This document shows, piece after piece, positions 33,665 to 45,302 of a stretch of 64,000 bases of DNA. Location: NCBI GenBank assembly GCA_022264855.1, contig JABYQU010000008.1:372001-436000 (forward strand), written 5' to 3'. The translations under genes and the position numbers were made by a program. Source of the stretch: Lenzites betulinus (lineage: Eukaryota; Basidiomycota; Agaricomycetes; Polyporales; Polyporaceae). Within the stretch, counting starts at the first letter, position 1. Each line of letters begins with the position of its first letter. Under the pieces are notes generated by a model, which saw nothing but the letters and a program-made list of their open reading frames with translations, did no database searches and was not told the origin of the DNA.

Positions 33665-33967
33665 GGTGCCGGCGTAACGCCGTGTCGTGTCCGCGCCCGT
33701 AATAGCTGTTTGTGTGTATTGCCATTTTCCTGAACAGATTGTATCAATCGTATGTATGCTGCAACTTGTTTTATGTGCTCCCCCTTCGCCCGTAGGCCCC
33801 CTGTGATGGTGCGCAAGTGTAAGACGCGCTGTCGCGCCGATTCTTGTTTTGATCACGTGCACCTCCGCCATCCTGCAGGCAACCGCCTGGGATAAGCAGT
33901 GGCAACATGCGCTGGGTGCTGGTCTTCACTCTTCTCATCTGACGGCGCGCTCGAGCTTAACTCTACT
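33665..33967. other. Short intergenic region
   Basis: Nothing recognised; presumably the promoter of the WD40 gene. Confidence 0.4.
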
Positions 33968-35872
33968 ATGGTGTCCGAGTTTTCAACATCTGCCTATGTA
34001 GAACACCGCACTCTGGTGGGGGGTCACAGCGACACCGTTAATTGCCTCGCATTCTCGCCCAGCGGGACACATCTTGCCAGCGGCGGCGACGACCACGCAT
34101 TCGTTATATGGAACGCCCTTCAAGGTCGCTTACTGTATCGGTTCATGTTCAAGAGTGCCGTAGATGCCTTGCTATGGCATCCCATCTACCCTGACACAGT
34201 AATCGTGGGTTGCGAGAATGGAACGATTTCGCAAGTGCACGAGTTCTCCGTAGTGTGTTCTCCCCGCATCTCAATGTCTATAATATCTCACTGCTAGCAG
34301 ACGAACAGCGAGCATTACGAGCTCAATCTCGGTGTCAGGAGCACCATTCATTGTCTCGATTATGATATTCATACCGCACAACTTGCGATCGGCATGGGGG
34401 AGGAAGTCCATGTGACGAAAGAGAAGACTCAAAGTTAGGTTCTTCCGTCCTTATTCGTTCCATTGCTGACAAGTGTACCCGGGATACAGATCGTTACGGG
34501 GGTGATGTAGCCTTACCTTCTCCTGCCGATCCGGTAATCACGGGCGCAGGCGAATGGCGGTTGCGTGCGATAGCTTTGAAGTTCCACGACCGCGGCACCG
34601 CCCTGATCGTCTCCTATCTCGGCCATGGCATTAGGTATGTATACGTATACCGCTAAACGGTAACAGTTGACCGATATTGATACCATTATTACAGCTGTTG
34701 GGATATCACGTCCGGCGCATCTTTGTGGCACATCCCGATGCCTTCTACGAAGCCCAACATGTCAGTTCAGCCAGGTCGTTCTCCAGACTTTTCACGCCAA
34801 CTGAGGTTTTATAGCGGCGGGGCAGCTATCAGCATCGACCACCGCTACATCGCTGTTTACAACCTGATCGATGGTTTAGATCTATACGCACTCGGGACGA
34901 AGAAAACAAAGCCGAAAATGTCTTATAAGATTGACAAAGCACCACGTTCGAAACACCGGTTGCAGGTGAACTTTGTTCACGGCGGCCGTGCAATCTTCTC
35001 TGGAACGACTAGTGGCAAAATATCCCTGTGGGATGTCAGGACGGGGGAAGTATGCCAGAATTTGGAGCATGCAGGCGAGTTCACAACATGCAGCATACCT
35101 TTGACACCGGCGTATCGCTGAACCTTCTGCGCCAGAGGATATCATCCAAGCTGTCGGCGTGTGTATCTTACTCCCTCTTCTCGTGCATGTATATGCTCAT
35201 CCAATTTAGTCTACCGTCCACGATAAGTTCGGCTATATCGCCACCGGCTCTGCAATCCATGGTCAAGGTGCGTATATCAAGATTTGGAGAGCGAGGATCA
35301 GTGAGTGCCTTACTTCCTGTTTTATCCTTCCTCTCACTGGTCTCTCCTCAGCCCAAGAACCAGGAATCACCGACTTGGGTCGATCAGTCGTCGACCTACT
35401 CCGATTCGCTGTGGTAAATCGACATTTTGCTTCGGCGCTCACTGACGATCTTTCGTCTGTTCTCACTATTCTTGTAGCCAGGTAAAGCGACACTCGACGT
35501 CCTCAGCACACTCCTTGCAATTGCAATCCTAGTAGCCGCGGTTTGGGGTCTTCTTCAAGTCCCCTGGTCTGCGATAACAGCCGCTGCGATGGCAATTGTG
35601 AGTAACCTCCTCGCTTCACACACCGACTTATGTACCGAACATTGCCATGTCAGATTCGCCTCGGGTCGGCGATGATATTACGCCTCTTCAACAGCTTATA
35701 CGAATGGGGCTACCACTGCTGGCTAGCCACGGCAGAAACCCTGGGTGACTTGGGTGAATGGTGCAAGGAGTTCCTCCGGCATGCGCTGCGTACGGCATTG
35801 CTTTCTCTGTTGCCGGAGCTTGCTGCTGCTCCCCGCGACGCCGCGCTTGAAATTCCTCGCCCCGACCTGTGA
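33968..35872 (+). CDS. WD40-repeat protein with C-terminal hydrophobic segment
   Basis: From ATG 33,968 (MVSEFSTSAYVEHRTLVGGH) several exons encode WD-type repeats: GHSDTVNCLAFSPSGTHLAS with DDHAFVIWNA, a CWDITSGASLWHIP unit, HGGRAIFSGTTSGKISLWDV, and YIATGSAIHGQGAYIKIW. After the repeats a linker (LGRSVVDLLRFAVVNRHFAS) leads to a long hydrophobic region (LLAIAILVAAVWGLLQVPW) and an amphipathic tail ending at 35,872. WD40 propellers bind partner proteins; an attached C-terminal membrane segment is uncommon and suggests a scaffold at a membrane. It lies in the 10-kb centre between the inverted repeats. Exact middle exons are approximate. Confidence 0.7.
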
Positions 35873-36749
35873 CCTGAATTGTTGTATGCCACATTCATTT
35901 AAATCTCACCGTTTCGAGCTCCTCATTCATGTTTATATCCAGGACACACTGGTAGCCCGGTGGGCCATGGCGGAAGCGCGTTTGATGAGGAGGATCGTGT
36001 TTCGTTTCGGACAGGGTATACATGCTGCATCGTGGTATCTAACATACGGAGTCTGTCATAGCACAACTGTTCGAGCCGTACGCGTAAGCCCTGGCGAGTT
36101 ATTCTACCCTTCGCGCACCTGTACATGTGATTTCCATCCACGGTTTAGGCGCGGGCACGATGTTGTAGGCGCTCAGCGCTTAGCGAGTACTTACTTAGAC
36201 TAGACGTCCGCGTCATGGCGCGTAGTCTCCCCTGCTCATTCGCAACGATTCTCAGTTCTGTCAGCTCTTGCTATCAACTGTGCTTTTAAAATTCGACATA
36301 TGCGCCGTTCGACATCGGGGGTAGGGGTACGCGTATGCATTCGTACATCGGCGACTCGAGGCCGTTGGTCCTCCTATCATGATACTGGTCGCGACAAAAA
36401 CATCAAAAGCCTGTAAGTTAGGCCGAGGCTATGGGTCGTATCTGGGCAGGCGGGATCTCAACCTGATATTCTTCTAAGTAGTGGTATTCTCGCAGAATAG
36501 GGCGGGCTTGTGCAGATGTGATGGCGTTCAGGATACGTTCCGACGCCCGACGCCTCGTGTTGCCCATGAATCGAATCGTGTGCGTGCCACCCGGACGATT
36601 CAGCCCGCCGAGCCAAAGACTCTTTGTTTCGTCCTGGAGATCTAACGCTGTCCTGTGTTGCACGACAGAGCCTTCACCCTCTTTCGCGCTTTCCACCACG
36701 TACCTGCTACTCATCGAGCTACATCCCTCTCACACCGTCTACTCTCGCA
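35873..36749. other. No gene supported
   Basis: Open frames at 35,745-36,203 (+) and 36,418-36,714 (-) compete with others and lack start context or splice support. The end of the stretch is the promoter of the next gene. Confidence 0.4.
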
Positions 36750-39103
36750 ATGCCGACCGATACTAACAATCCTAATCCCAACTCTAATCCACTGCTCAGT
36801 GAGTACTACTTCAGGGACTTCAACGGACGTTAACATGTCGCGATAGATGCTCTTCTCAACCAGGACAACTACTTGAGACTCACGCCGCAGTCAACGACGC
36901 CCGCCGGCAGTCCCTCGCAGGGTGCGCTGATATACATTGTCCGATAAAGCCTACCCTTACGCTTTCGGCAGCCCGGAGGCCTCAGCCGCCCTCGCAACAG
37001 GGTGCGTCTCGAGGAGGTAACCTGTTGCACGGCCATGCTGCGCCCTACACTTCTCAGATGCAGTTGGGGTAAGCTATCATGTCGGGGTAGTTGTTACATA
37101 TCTGACACTCCTTTCAGGAATCCATCCACCGCTGCTAAGAGGAGCGCCAACCCGCCAACCGACTCGGACGATGACCATGACATGCAAGGGAAAGACGTGC
37201 CGACTGTTTTCAAGCGTCCCCGCCGGCGCTCGCGAGACGACCCCTTTCAAGCTCCCGCCTCTGCCGGCGCGGCCGAGTTCCTGCCAATTCCTCCGGCCAT
37301 CTATTATCTCAATCCAGCCATGTTTCCTCAAGGCTTTGCGGCTGGTATCGCTGGTGGCAATGGTGGAATGGGCACCCCGCCTGGTCTTCCGCGAAACATC
37401 AATGCTTCCCCCTTGCGTGATGGCAGCGGCATCGGCGGCGCCTCTGACAGCCGTGGAGACGGGACTTCAGCAGCAGCCACCGCTGGCCCCAGTACCTCCC
37501 CTCGTAGAGCCCGTGCGGACCACCCTCAGCGCGGTGAAACCAACTCCAGCGACGAAAACGAGTTTATGCGGCAGTTCGCCGATGACGACGGTGCTGACGA
37601 TGAAGGGGACGGAGGTCGCCCCAGTAGGCGTCAGAAGGGTAAAGATCGCACAGGCGATGATGGGAGTCGCCCATCAGGGCCGCCAGGGGCGGGTCAGTTC
37701 TCTGTGAGTACGTTGAGGGCTAGAACAGTGTTTCCGCTGAGCTCCTTTCAGACCTTCGCCACTCAATCCGAAGTTTCCCTCATCAGGAGCGATCTTCATC
37801 AGCTCAACCATAGCATGTCGCATCTAGTCACCCTTGTCGATCGACAGACTCAATTTTTCTCCACGTTGGAAGCAAGAGGCCTCCTAGGTCGCTTGGATGC
37901 TTCCCAGAGCTCCTTTGCCCCAGCTCAGGCAGGTGCCGGGCAGTCGAACGGGCAGTCGAACGGATCTGTCCCGATGGAAGTGGATCAGCCTGCCTTCATT
38001 CCTCTCCCTCGCCGTCAGCGAAGGGGGCGAGCCTCGGAGCCGAAGCTCAAAGGACTTCCGACACAGCGCGACTCTGAGGACGTGGTCTTGGCCGTACGTC
38101 CGCCGTTTTCTCACCTACTGATCATCGCTCACATGGTGAATATGCCGCAGGATCGCATTCGTGCACTGACCAGAGAACTCATGAAGCGCAAGTCTGCTAA
38201 GGATCCTATCACGAGCGCTATGGTGCCGACCGACGAGCAAGTCGGCGACTACGATCCCTACGCCGGCCCCGCCTGTACCATCCAGGATTTCCGTCCGGAT
38301 CTTGGTTCGTCCCCTAGCTCCCCTTGGAACGTCTCCGTCGTCGAGTTGTTCGTTATGCACTTTATGGAAAAGCACCCCACGGCAGCACGCGACCGAGTGG
38401 AGGACCTGTTCCAGGTGCACCTGAAATACCTATGTGCGAAGTGGCAGTCGTCGTTCCACAACCCGGAGGTGCTGCGACAGCGACAACGCCTTCTCAACAG
38501 GTCGGAGCGCCAACGTAATGTAAGTGTATGCGGACCTTCGGGCGCCCCTTACTCACACCTCTATAGCTGTACTACCGCCGGCTCGCCGTAGCGCACTCAT
38601 ATGCCGATCTACGCCAGCACATCCCTATGATCATGGCCCTAGGGGTGAAGGGCATGAGCTCGGATGAATCGGACCACCGCAATGGGATTGCCCAGTACGG
38701 TGTCTTCGCGAAGGAGTGGCGTAACCCGATAGTCACGCGATGGCTGCGAGTCTTGGATAGCCTGTATCGACGCCTCCGCTTCGGCGATGCGGACGAAAAC
38801 AAGCCCGGCTCCCAGCCTCACAATCGGTTCTACTCGGACAGAGTGTCCACGCGGCGCCCTCCGGTGAAGGGCCTTCCGTGCAACGCGTACGACCCCGAAT
38901 GGCTCAGGAACCTTCACCCCTACGACAAGAAGCATCTCCTCGTTCAAGAGGATGTCCAGTATAATTTCTCGCATAACCCGGAGCTCCAAAAGTGCGTCTT
39001 CCCACCTGCGCTCGAGTATAGCCATGTTAACGCAAGGACGCTATATTTTAGGCTGGCGGATGACTACAACGGGGAGCACAACCCTCTAGGACTGTACTTC
39101 TAG
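36750..39103 (+). CDS. Conserved Agaricomycete-type protein, function unknown
   Basis: Start MPTDTNNPNPNSNPLL at 36,750. Three or four small exons (NYLRLTPQSTTPAGSPSQ; GGNLLHGHAAPYTSQMQLG) precede the main exon from about 37,120. The first half is disordered: acidic patches, KRPRRRSRDD, and a Gly-rich stretch. The second half looks folded (VELFVMHFMEKHPTAARDRV; RNGIAQYGVFAKEWRNPIV; WLRVLDSLYRRLRFG; LPCNAYDPEWLRNLHPYDKK). About 690 residues. Proteins with this C-terminal part are, from memory, multicopy hypothetical proteins in mushroom genomes; being inside the element, it may be an element-borne second ORF rather than host cargo. DNA binding is possible, given the basic patch, but unproven. 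Confidence 0.7.
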
Positions 39104-39363
39104 TGCAGCTTTCAGCCTCGCGTCGTCACACCGCCAGCATCCGCATCGCCCTCCACCTCACCCCTCCCCGCGGCTCTTGTATGCGTATGCATCATCTCCT
39201 GTCTATCCTGCGTTTCGGCCTCCGTATCATCGCTCATGCCCACCGTTCGAAGGTAGTAACGCTGCAACAACGTCAAGTTCTCCATCGGCTCGCTATTTGT
39301 CACAGAACCCTACGCCACACACTTATTTGTGCACATCTTGTCGCGCAGTACACGTTCCTTGTT

Positions 39364-39458
39364 CTCCCCGCCGTTACTTCTACTCCCTGCCGTTACTTCT
39401 ACTCCCCGCCGTTACTTCTACTCCCCGCCGTTACTTCTACTCCCCGCCGTTACCCCTA
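39364..39458 (+). repeat. 19-bp minisatellite, five units
   Basis: Units of CTCCCCGCCGTTACTTCTA start at 39,364, 39,383 (one C to T change), 39,402, 39,421 and 39,440 (end altered). It lies just downstream of the preceding gene's stop codon. Confidence 0.9.
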
Positions 39459-39693
39459 CGCTCCTTTCCTGATTTGTGTATTGTTTCCTCAAAATATACG
39501 CTCTTTACTTTGTCGCCCGAATCGTATATCACGCTCGTTACAGCTAGACGGCACCGTGCGACCCCTATGAGCATGCGTGGTGGGCCTTCACGCCTCCTCC
39601 TGCATGCGTTCCATTACCGCTCGCCACCTGATGCCCTGCCGCTGCGCTGCTTATCTTCGTCTACTCTCGTCGAGCCCTCGTTCAAGTTGACGT

Positions 39694-41072
39694 TTGAACG
39701 TTGAACGAACTTCTGCCTCCTCTCGACGCGGGCGGCTACAAGAATCGCGTGCTCGGACCGAAATCCGTGCCGGCAACTTCCGGGTCTCGTTTATCCCACC
39801 GTCCACCGTTCCACGTCTTCACCACAAAGCACTGTTTGAGACGAGAGTCGGCGTACTGTCGACAGAGGATGCTCGTTCACGTCTCCTTTCTCTCTTTCCT
39901 GGTCGAGTCGAAGCGTCTTTTGTCCAGGGCGGATGGTTGCAGATATGTGCGGAACCATACAAAAGTCAGCAGCTCGCTATGATCTCTTGTCGTATCTCCC
40001 GCTCTTCTTGTACTGCAACCTCCTCAACGACCACGGCCTTCTATCCAGGACACTATGATCGAGCCTGAATCCCCCGTAACGATTCATATCGATTGTGCCA
40101 CATATCCGGCTTTCCTCCTCCAAAGCGATGAAGGCAAGCCTCTTGGACCATACTCCGTAGTGTTGAGACATCGCCACTTGCTTCAGCAACAGCGGGTCAT
40201 ACAGAGGTGGGTAGTACTTCTGTTTATGCTCGTCTTTCCAGGTATCTCACATTCTGCATGAATGCTGTAGACCTCTTGCGACTGATCAGCATGCGGGCGC
40301 CAAACTCACGCGAGGTATTTCTGTCGAGCTCACGGTACGCAGTCGAATGTTATCTTTCCTATGCCATGCCTCCTCACCCAGACACCGAAAGAATACCGAC
40401 GTCGTAGGTGCCTCGCCGGCTGGCTCGAATCCGCCGTCCGAACACGCAGTCGCACCGTTGGATGTGCCCGCGGCTCCAGTTGACGCTGCCCGCGCAGCCA
40501 CTGCTGGGTTGCCACCCCCGCGCTCTACCAATCACGCAGCTGCCGCCAACGCCGTGGCTTCTTCGTCCAAACTCAGCGCTCGAAATGTGCAAGGTAACCC
40601 AGCGGCCGATCAAACTCCGGAGGAGCTATCTATGTGCGTGCTATCTTGCCGGCGACCGCGAAAGTCATACTCACCTCGTTGTAGAGACGGTTTACATGTC
40701 GTGCGTCACTCCAGGAGCATCCGCAGCAGGGGAGAGAAGACCGTTTGGTTTGCATCTAGCGGCAGAGATCTCCTCCAAACGCCTCCGGAGCTTCCCCTTT
40801 CCCGCTTCGCAGACCTTTACGTGCATACCAGCACCGGTGGCGCCAGGCAGGCCTGGCTTCGAACACATGCCCTCAAATGGGCATCCATCGACCTCTGTCA
40901 ACCTCATCCGTATCTGAAGGGCTACATGTTCAACATCTGTACGAACGGCGAGCCTTCGTGGGTAACGAAGGATACCATACGCACGTACAAGGGTCGCGCG
41001 AAGAAACGCGAACAGGACGGGCAAGTGCGTCCTCCTACATCCTCACGGCCTGGTAAGTTCGTTTCTGACTAG
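39694..41072 (+). CDS. Hypothetical multi-exon protein (cargo)
   Basis: Coding-like stretches in order: about 39,735-39,990 (ARSRLLSLFPGRVEASFVQG, GGWLQICAEPYKSQQ), 40,052-40,205 (MIEPESPVTIHIDCATYPAF, SDEGKPLGPYSVVLRHRHLL), and about 40,760-41,050 (LLQTPPELPLSRFADLYVHT, QAWLRTHALKWASIDLCQPH, EPSWVTKDTIRTYKGRAKKR). A low-complexity Ala/Pro linker lies between. I could not fix the start codon or every splice site. The C-terminal part looks like a compact domain ending in a basic helix. No family is recognised; it may be a transposon-associated protein. Confidence 0.4.
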
Positions 41073-41732
41073 TCGAGTATGTGCGTTATTAAATGCTATA
41101 TACAGCGCCCTGAAGGATGTGAGTGGCGCCCATGCGCCTGACGGCCTCTCCACCATACCCCCCTCCTATGTATGTCATCTGTATACCTGTACGTTGTCGT
41201 GTACACCTAGCTTCACATTCGGCACATGGTCGTCAAATTTCAGCGTGGGACATCGTTATCACTGAACACGATAGGCGTACGCAGCCCTTGAGCTTGAGAG
41301 CTAAGACATATCAAGTACACACTGACATAGCCCTAACATGGACGATCCTGGAAAATATATGCCAGGTGGCGTTCTACTGAGCAGCTACCAGCTTGCGTCC
41401 AGCTTCGTCTGCGGGCGGTGGGCTGAGGACGCGTGAGGGGCGTGTTCGAGCGCACGATGGGAACAGAAAAAGAAGCAGCCCTCCCGCTGCTCAGCTGGAC
41501 GTTGGGACCCGCCTCTCGAGTTCGGCCGGTCCCTCTACTGATTGGGATACAACAAGAGCTGCAGCACATACGTCGACTCGGAGAGGGGATGGTCTGGGCC
41601 CCGAGTCTTCAAATGAGTCTCTCCATCATCGTCGCCGGTGCGATGCAGAAATCTATGTCAATTGGGTCGAAGGGGCTAATTCATTACAAGGTAGTAATTC
41701 ATTACAAGGTGGTACAACGAACACCATGAACG
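41073..41732. other. Intergenic, no gene recognised
   Basis: Contains a short direct repeat (AATTCATTACAAGGT at about 41,678 and 41,697) just downstream of gene B's stop. Otherwise only short frames. Confidence 0.4.
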
Positions 41733-42717
41733 TTATATAACAAGCTCCATGTCGTCGTCTGAGCAATCGGCATCACCATTGCTAACGACTGGAGCGTTGG
41801 AGGGCAGCTGTGAAGCTAGCTGCGCGCGGAGACGTCTTCTGTCTGCTCGCAGGTAGTTTAGCTCAAGCTGCAGCTCGGAGTTCTGCATCGCAGTCAGTTA
41901 GATGAGCTCGCATAACGGAGGGCAACTCACCTGCCCTTGCAGGACGTCGACAGTTTCGCACAGAGATTTAACCTTCGCGCACTGTTAGCCCTGACGCGAC
42001 ATGCGATAAGACGAAGGACCTTACGGTCGCTGCCACCCCCTCGACTTCGATGTTCTGCTCGCCGAAGTGGAACTCGTAGAAGACATCTTGAAGTTCGTCA
42101 ACTACGTTACGAAGAACGCGAGTATGTTGGTTTAACTGAAAGAGGCGGCGTAAGGATGGATAATGCTATACAATGTGGACTGACTGAACCTTGGGCACAG
42201 TCAAAGAACGTATACGGGCGTCCCCACGGTCGTAGAGAGGGAAGGTGCCCCATTCGTTGTAGCTGTTAACATAGTGTGGGCAGACGGCGACCAGTGACAG
42301 GGATATGACCTACAATCGTTGACCCGAATCCGTGAGCACTAAGCACTCGAGATCCGGAGCGGTGTCGTGTAGAACGCGTCTGGCGCGGACCTGGTACGAA
42401 CGTGTTATAGTGCATATCCCACCAACCCACCAACGGGGACGTACCTCTCGTTTGACGGCAGAAATGATGTGCTCGCGGTACCGCGGACCATACTGGATAC
42501 CACTGCCGGTGAACTGGCCGCAGACTATACCAGCATCAGCGAGTTGAATCACGAGGCGAAACCCGACGTACTCTTGTATATGACGTCCTGTAGAAGGAGA
42601 AACGTTCTACCTTGTTTCGCGAACGCGCTCAGCACGCCTTGGAGACCTACAGATATGAGTAGAATGACAAAGCGTATATAAAAGAAACATACGAGAGTGG
42701 TACGTCGACTTCGACAT
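41733..42717 (-). CDS. Cargo gene B (small protein with zipper-like C-terminus)
   Basis: From ATG 42,717: MSKSTYHSR, then LQGVLSAFAKQG, then RHIQEYVGFRLVIQLADAG and PRYREHIISAVKRE. Further exons read RRVLHDTAPDLECLVLTDSG, YNEWGTFPLYDRGDARIRSL, LNQHTRVLRNVVDELQDVFY, VKSLCETVDVLQGQ, and a last exon NSELQLELNYLRADRRRLRA ending in an acidic SDDDMELVI. About 215 residues. Between exons 2 and 3 the frame works only if 23 nt bounded by GTAGAA and CTACAG are removed, an exceptionally short intron or a small frameshift. Exon order and lengths parallel B' closely. A heptad-like C-terminal helix suggests dimerisation; there is no bZIP basic region. Confidence 0.65.
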
Positions 42718-42739
42718 GGCGAAGCAGGATTGCAGACGA

Positions 42740-44198
42740 GCAAGGGGTGGACAAAGGGCGTACTAGAGGCGGAAGAACCGGGGGAATCGGTGGACGGGGC
42801 GACGGAGCACGAGGAGGGCAAGCCGCAGCATGACATATGTAGAAAGCGCAGAGGACAAAGGAGAAGGAGAGGCTGCATCTTGGTATACAGCGCGGTCTGC
42901 GACCAGGGCTTGCGCGTGAAGACTGCCATGCATCATGAGAGCGAAGAGTGAAGACTTACAGCGTGGCATAACGGTTACCGAACCGTTAAGCTCAGGTTAG
43001 GGTCAGCGGACCAACAACCCGGACCCCTGTGCAAGAATATCGATGCGTGACATTTCTCCCTAAAGGGGACAGAATGTGAGTTTGTCACTCCAAATCGAGC
43101 GTAATTGTGACCAGATTCCCCCAATTGCGGGGCGCTTGCGTGACTAGTGACCAAATGCCAATCAAGAAATTGCGGCGATTCGGGTTACGACACTCATCTC
43201 CTTACACCACGTCGGCGCCGATTAACAGCGTATGCCATCTGTGTTCGTCAAAATTACGCAGGTGAGTTATAGACTTTATGAGCTCGTTCTGTAGCTAACA
43301 AGAGCTCTTCCTAGCATCTACACGCTCAAGGCCTCTCCACCGCCGAGAGTTGGTCATCACAAATCGGCCCGAGTCGATACATGCTGGAACCCTCTTCACA
43401 GGCGGGGCTCGCGATATGAAAGCCTCGTGTTGGTGCGCGCCCTACGCGGCCCCGTCACTGGTACCTACGCCATGATTTGCCCGAACCACCTCGAGCAGAA
43501 TCGCAACATAACTTGAAGTATGCTCGCCTCCAAACAGCCCGTACGTCTCCGTTAGTCTCATCGGTAACGAGTCGAATCCCTGATCGTTTCGAACGCCCTA
43601 CAGCAGCCCATGGTTTGGACCACAATATTCGTGCCATGCCCGAAGTCCTCGTGGGGACATCGTGGTGAGCCCATACCGCCCCCCCGGGTTGCAGAGGACC
43701 TGACTACCCGTCCTTGCGTCTGCATCGTGCTGCTGTGTGCCACCCGGAGCCTGAGCGGGTGTGTGGCGTGCGCGAAAGCCAGCTACATAGACGTATCCAC
43801 GGTGATCACGGGCCCTGTGAGCGCAACGAGAAGCTGTACAGCAGGCTAGACTGCGTATCGAAACATGGTGAGAAGCTCCATCTCGATTGTGACTTCAGGA
43901 CAGCTAATGCGGATGCGGACAGACAGCAGCTTAGCCGGTATTTCCATCGAGATTCGGTCGATTCCGACAGCAAGGTGCCACTCCCGGCACAGACGTCCGC
44001 CCTCATAACTTGGGCTGTTCCCTCCTCCCCACTTAACCACTCCCTCCGTACGCCCTACTGTTGGGAACCTCTCTGCCTCTCTGCCCATCTTTTCAAAGCC
44101 TCTCCTCGTCGATCGACAAACGCCAACCATGTCCGGTGCGAGAAACAACAACAGCGACAACGTTGACAAGACTTTGTTCCTCCCCGACGTCCCCCGCC
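42740..44198 (-). repeat. Right copy of the 1.46-kb inverted repeat (B-A intergenic)
   Basis: Mirror copy of 31,208-32,665. It includes the B-A intergenic region (42,718-44,128, 1,411 bp against 1,410 bp on the left) and the first 69 coding bases of gene A. Identity ends about 23 bases before the B start codon and just after codon 23 of A. Confidence 0.9.
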
Positions 44199-45302
44199 AC
44201 TCCCCCTTTTCTTACGATCCCGACCGCGCGACTCCCGCCACTGACGACGCTAATGATCGCCCTCAATGCCGAGGATCTGAGTCCCCGCGCGACGTTCTGG
44301 ACGATGAGCGTAACGTACGGGTTTCCGCTTTCCGCTCCCTTTTTTACTACGCTAACATGCAGCTATCAGTACACCGGCACCGTTGTAGTATCTCGTGGCG
44401 CCGTCTTGACTTCCACGGTGAGGTTCAGTCTTCCTTAGTCACGCCAACTCTCTCACATCGTGTTGCGTGCATATGCAATCGTCCTGCAGGTCACCTACAG
44501 CGACCTCCCGGACGGTTACGATCGCGTTGCTGGCCAGACCAGAGCCGCCCTCGTTGTACAGGGTCGCGACCCTGTCCTTGTCCCTCAAGGATGGGTTCGC
44601 TTCATTGAGAACCCGGACAGCCTCGCCGCCTTAGTGGTGAGCCTCAGGCCCGTAGAGTCCCTGTTGTTTTTAACGCTCCCTAGGTCTCTCCAGGCCGGGA
44701 CGGCCACTACCGTCCGGTCGTCGGGATAACCCATCGCAAGCTGCGCTACGTCCTTCAGGATGCTATCGACTGTGAGTGTGCTTTCCGTGGCACGTATTCT
44801 GCTGTGCTTATCTCTGCCCAGGGTACCTTAAGGAGAATGACATCGACGGTACATCCGTGAACGCTACGTTCATGGAGATCGACGACGGTGACGTACGTCG
44901 CCGATTGCCTATACGATGGTCTCTCATCTGACACAAGTGCTATAGGTCGCCATCAGGCGTAAGACCCCAACCGGAGTCAGCTACATGCGCGTCCTCGCCG
45001 CCGATCAAGACTTCTTCGCCCCCATTCCCGAAGTATATGTGCCCTCCCTGTTCGGGGACATTGCGATTTTCCTCACCGTCGCAGGCATCGTACTCCTCGG
45101 GTATCGGTGTGGACTCAATGTCCAGAACGTCCTCCGCGTGGGGGAGACCCTGTACGGCAGCTTCCCCGCGATCACCGATTTCTACATGGAAATCACTATC
45201 TTCGCTAATCGCCTGGCGCTGTACATGCTCAAGGTCGTCGGGAAAGTTGTCTTGCGCGTCGATAACGTGCTCGCTCTCGCGCGGGAGATGGCGGAGCTCT
45301 AG
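44129..45302 (+). CDS. Cargo gene A (membrane protein; 5' end out of frame)
   Basis: The first 23 codons (MSGARNNNSDNVDKTLFLP and so on) are identical in DNA to A'. The following codons keep frame to about 44,240, but the clearly coding continuation (MIALNAEDLSPRATFW, from 44,253) is in the +1 frame. Later exons read YTGTVVVSRGAVLTST, YSDLPDGYDRVAGQTR, HRKLRYVLQDAIDWY, AIRRKTPTGVSYMRVLAAD, and a hydrophobic stretch DIAIFLTVAGIVLLGY near the C-terminus. Either translation starts at 44,253, or the 5' end was overwritten by the A' copy and is now frameshifted. NAEDL resembles DAEDF of A', supporting distant paralogy. About 300 residues. Confidence 0.6.

Noticed and set aside
36418..36714. 98-codon minus-strand frame
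   Set aside because: Competes with plus-strand frames, has no splice partner or recognisable domain, and lies in the promoter of the gene at 36,750.
41733..42717. B as a bZIP transcription factor
   Set aside because: A leucine-rich helix is present, but there is no preceding basic region with the N-x7-R pattern.
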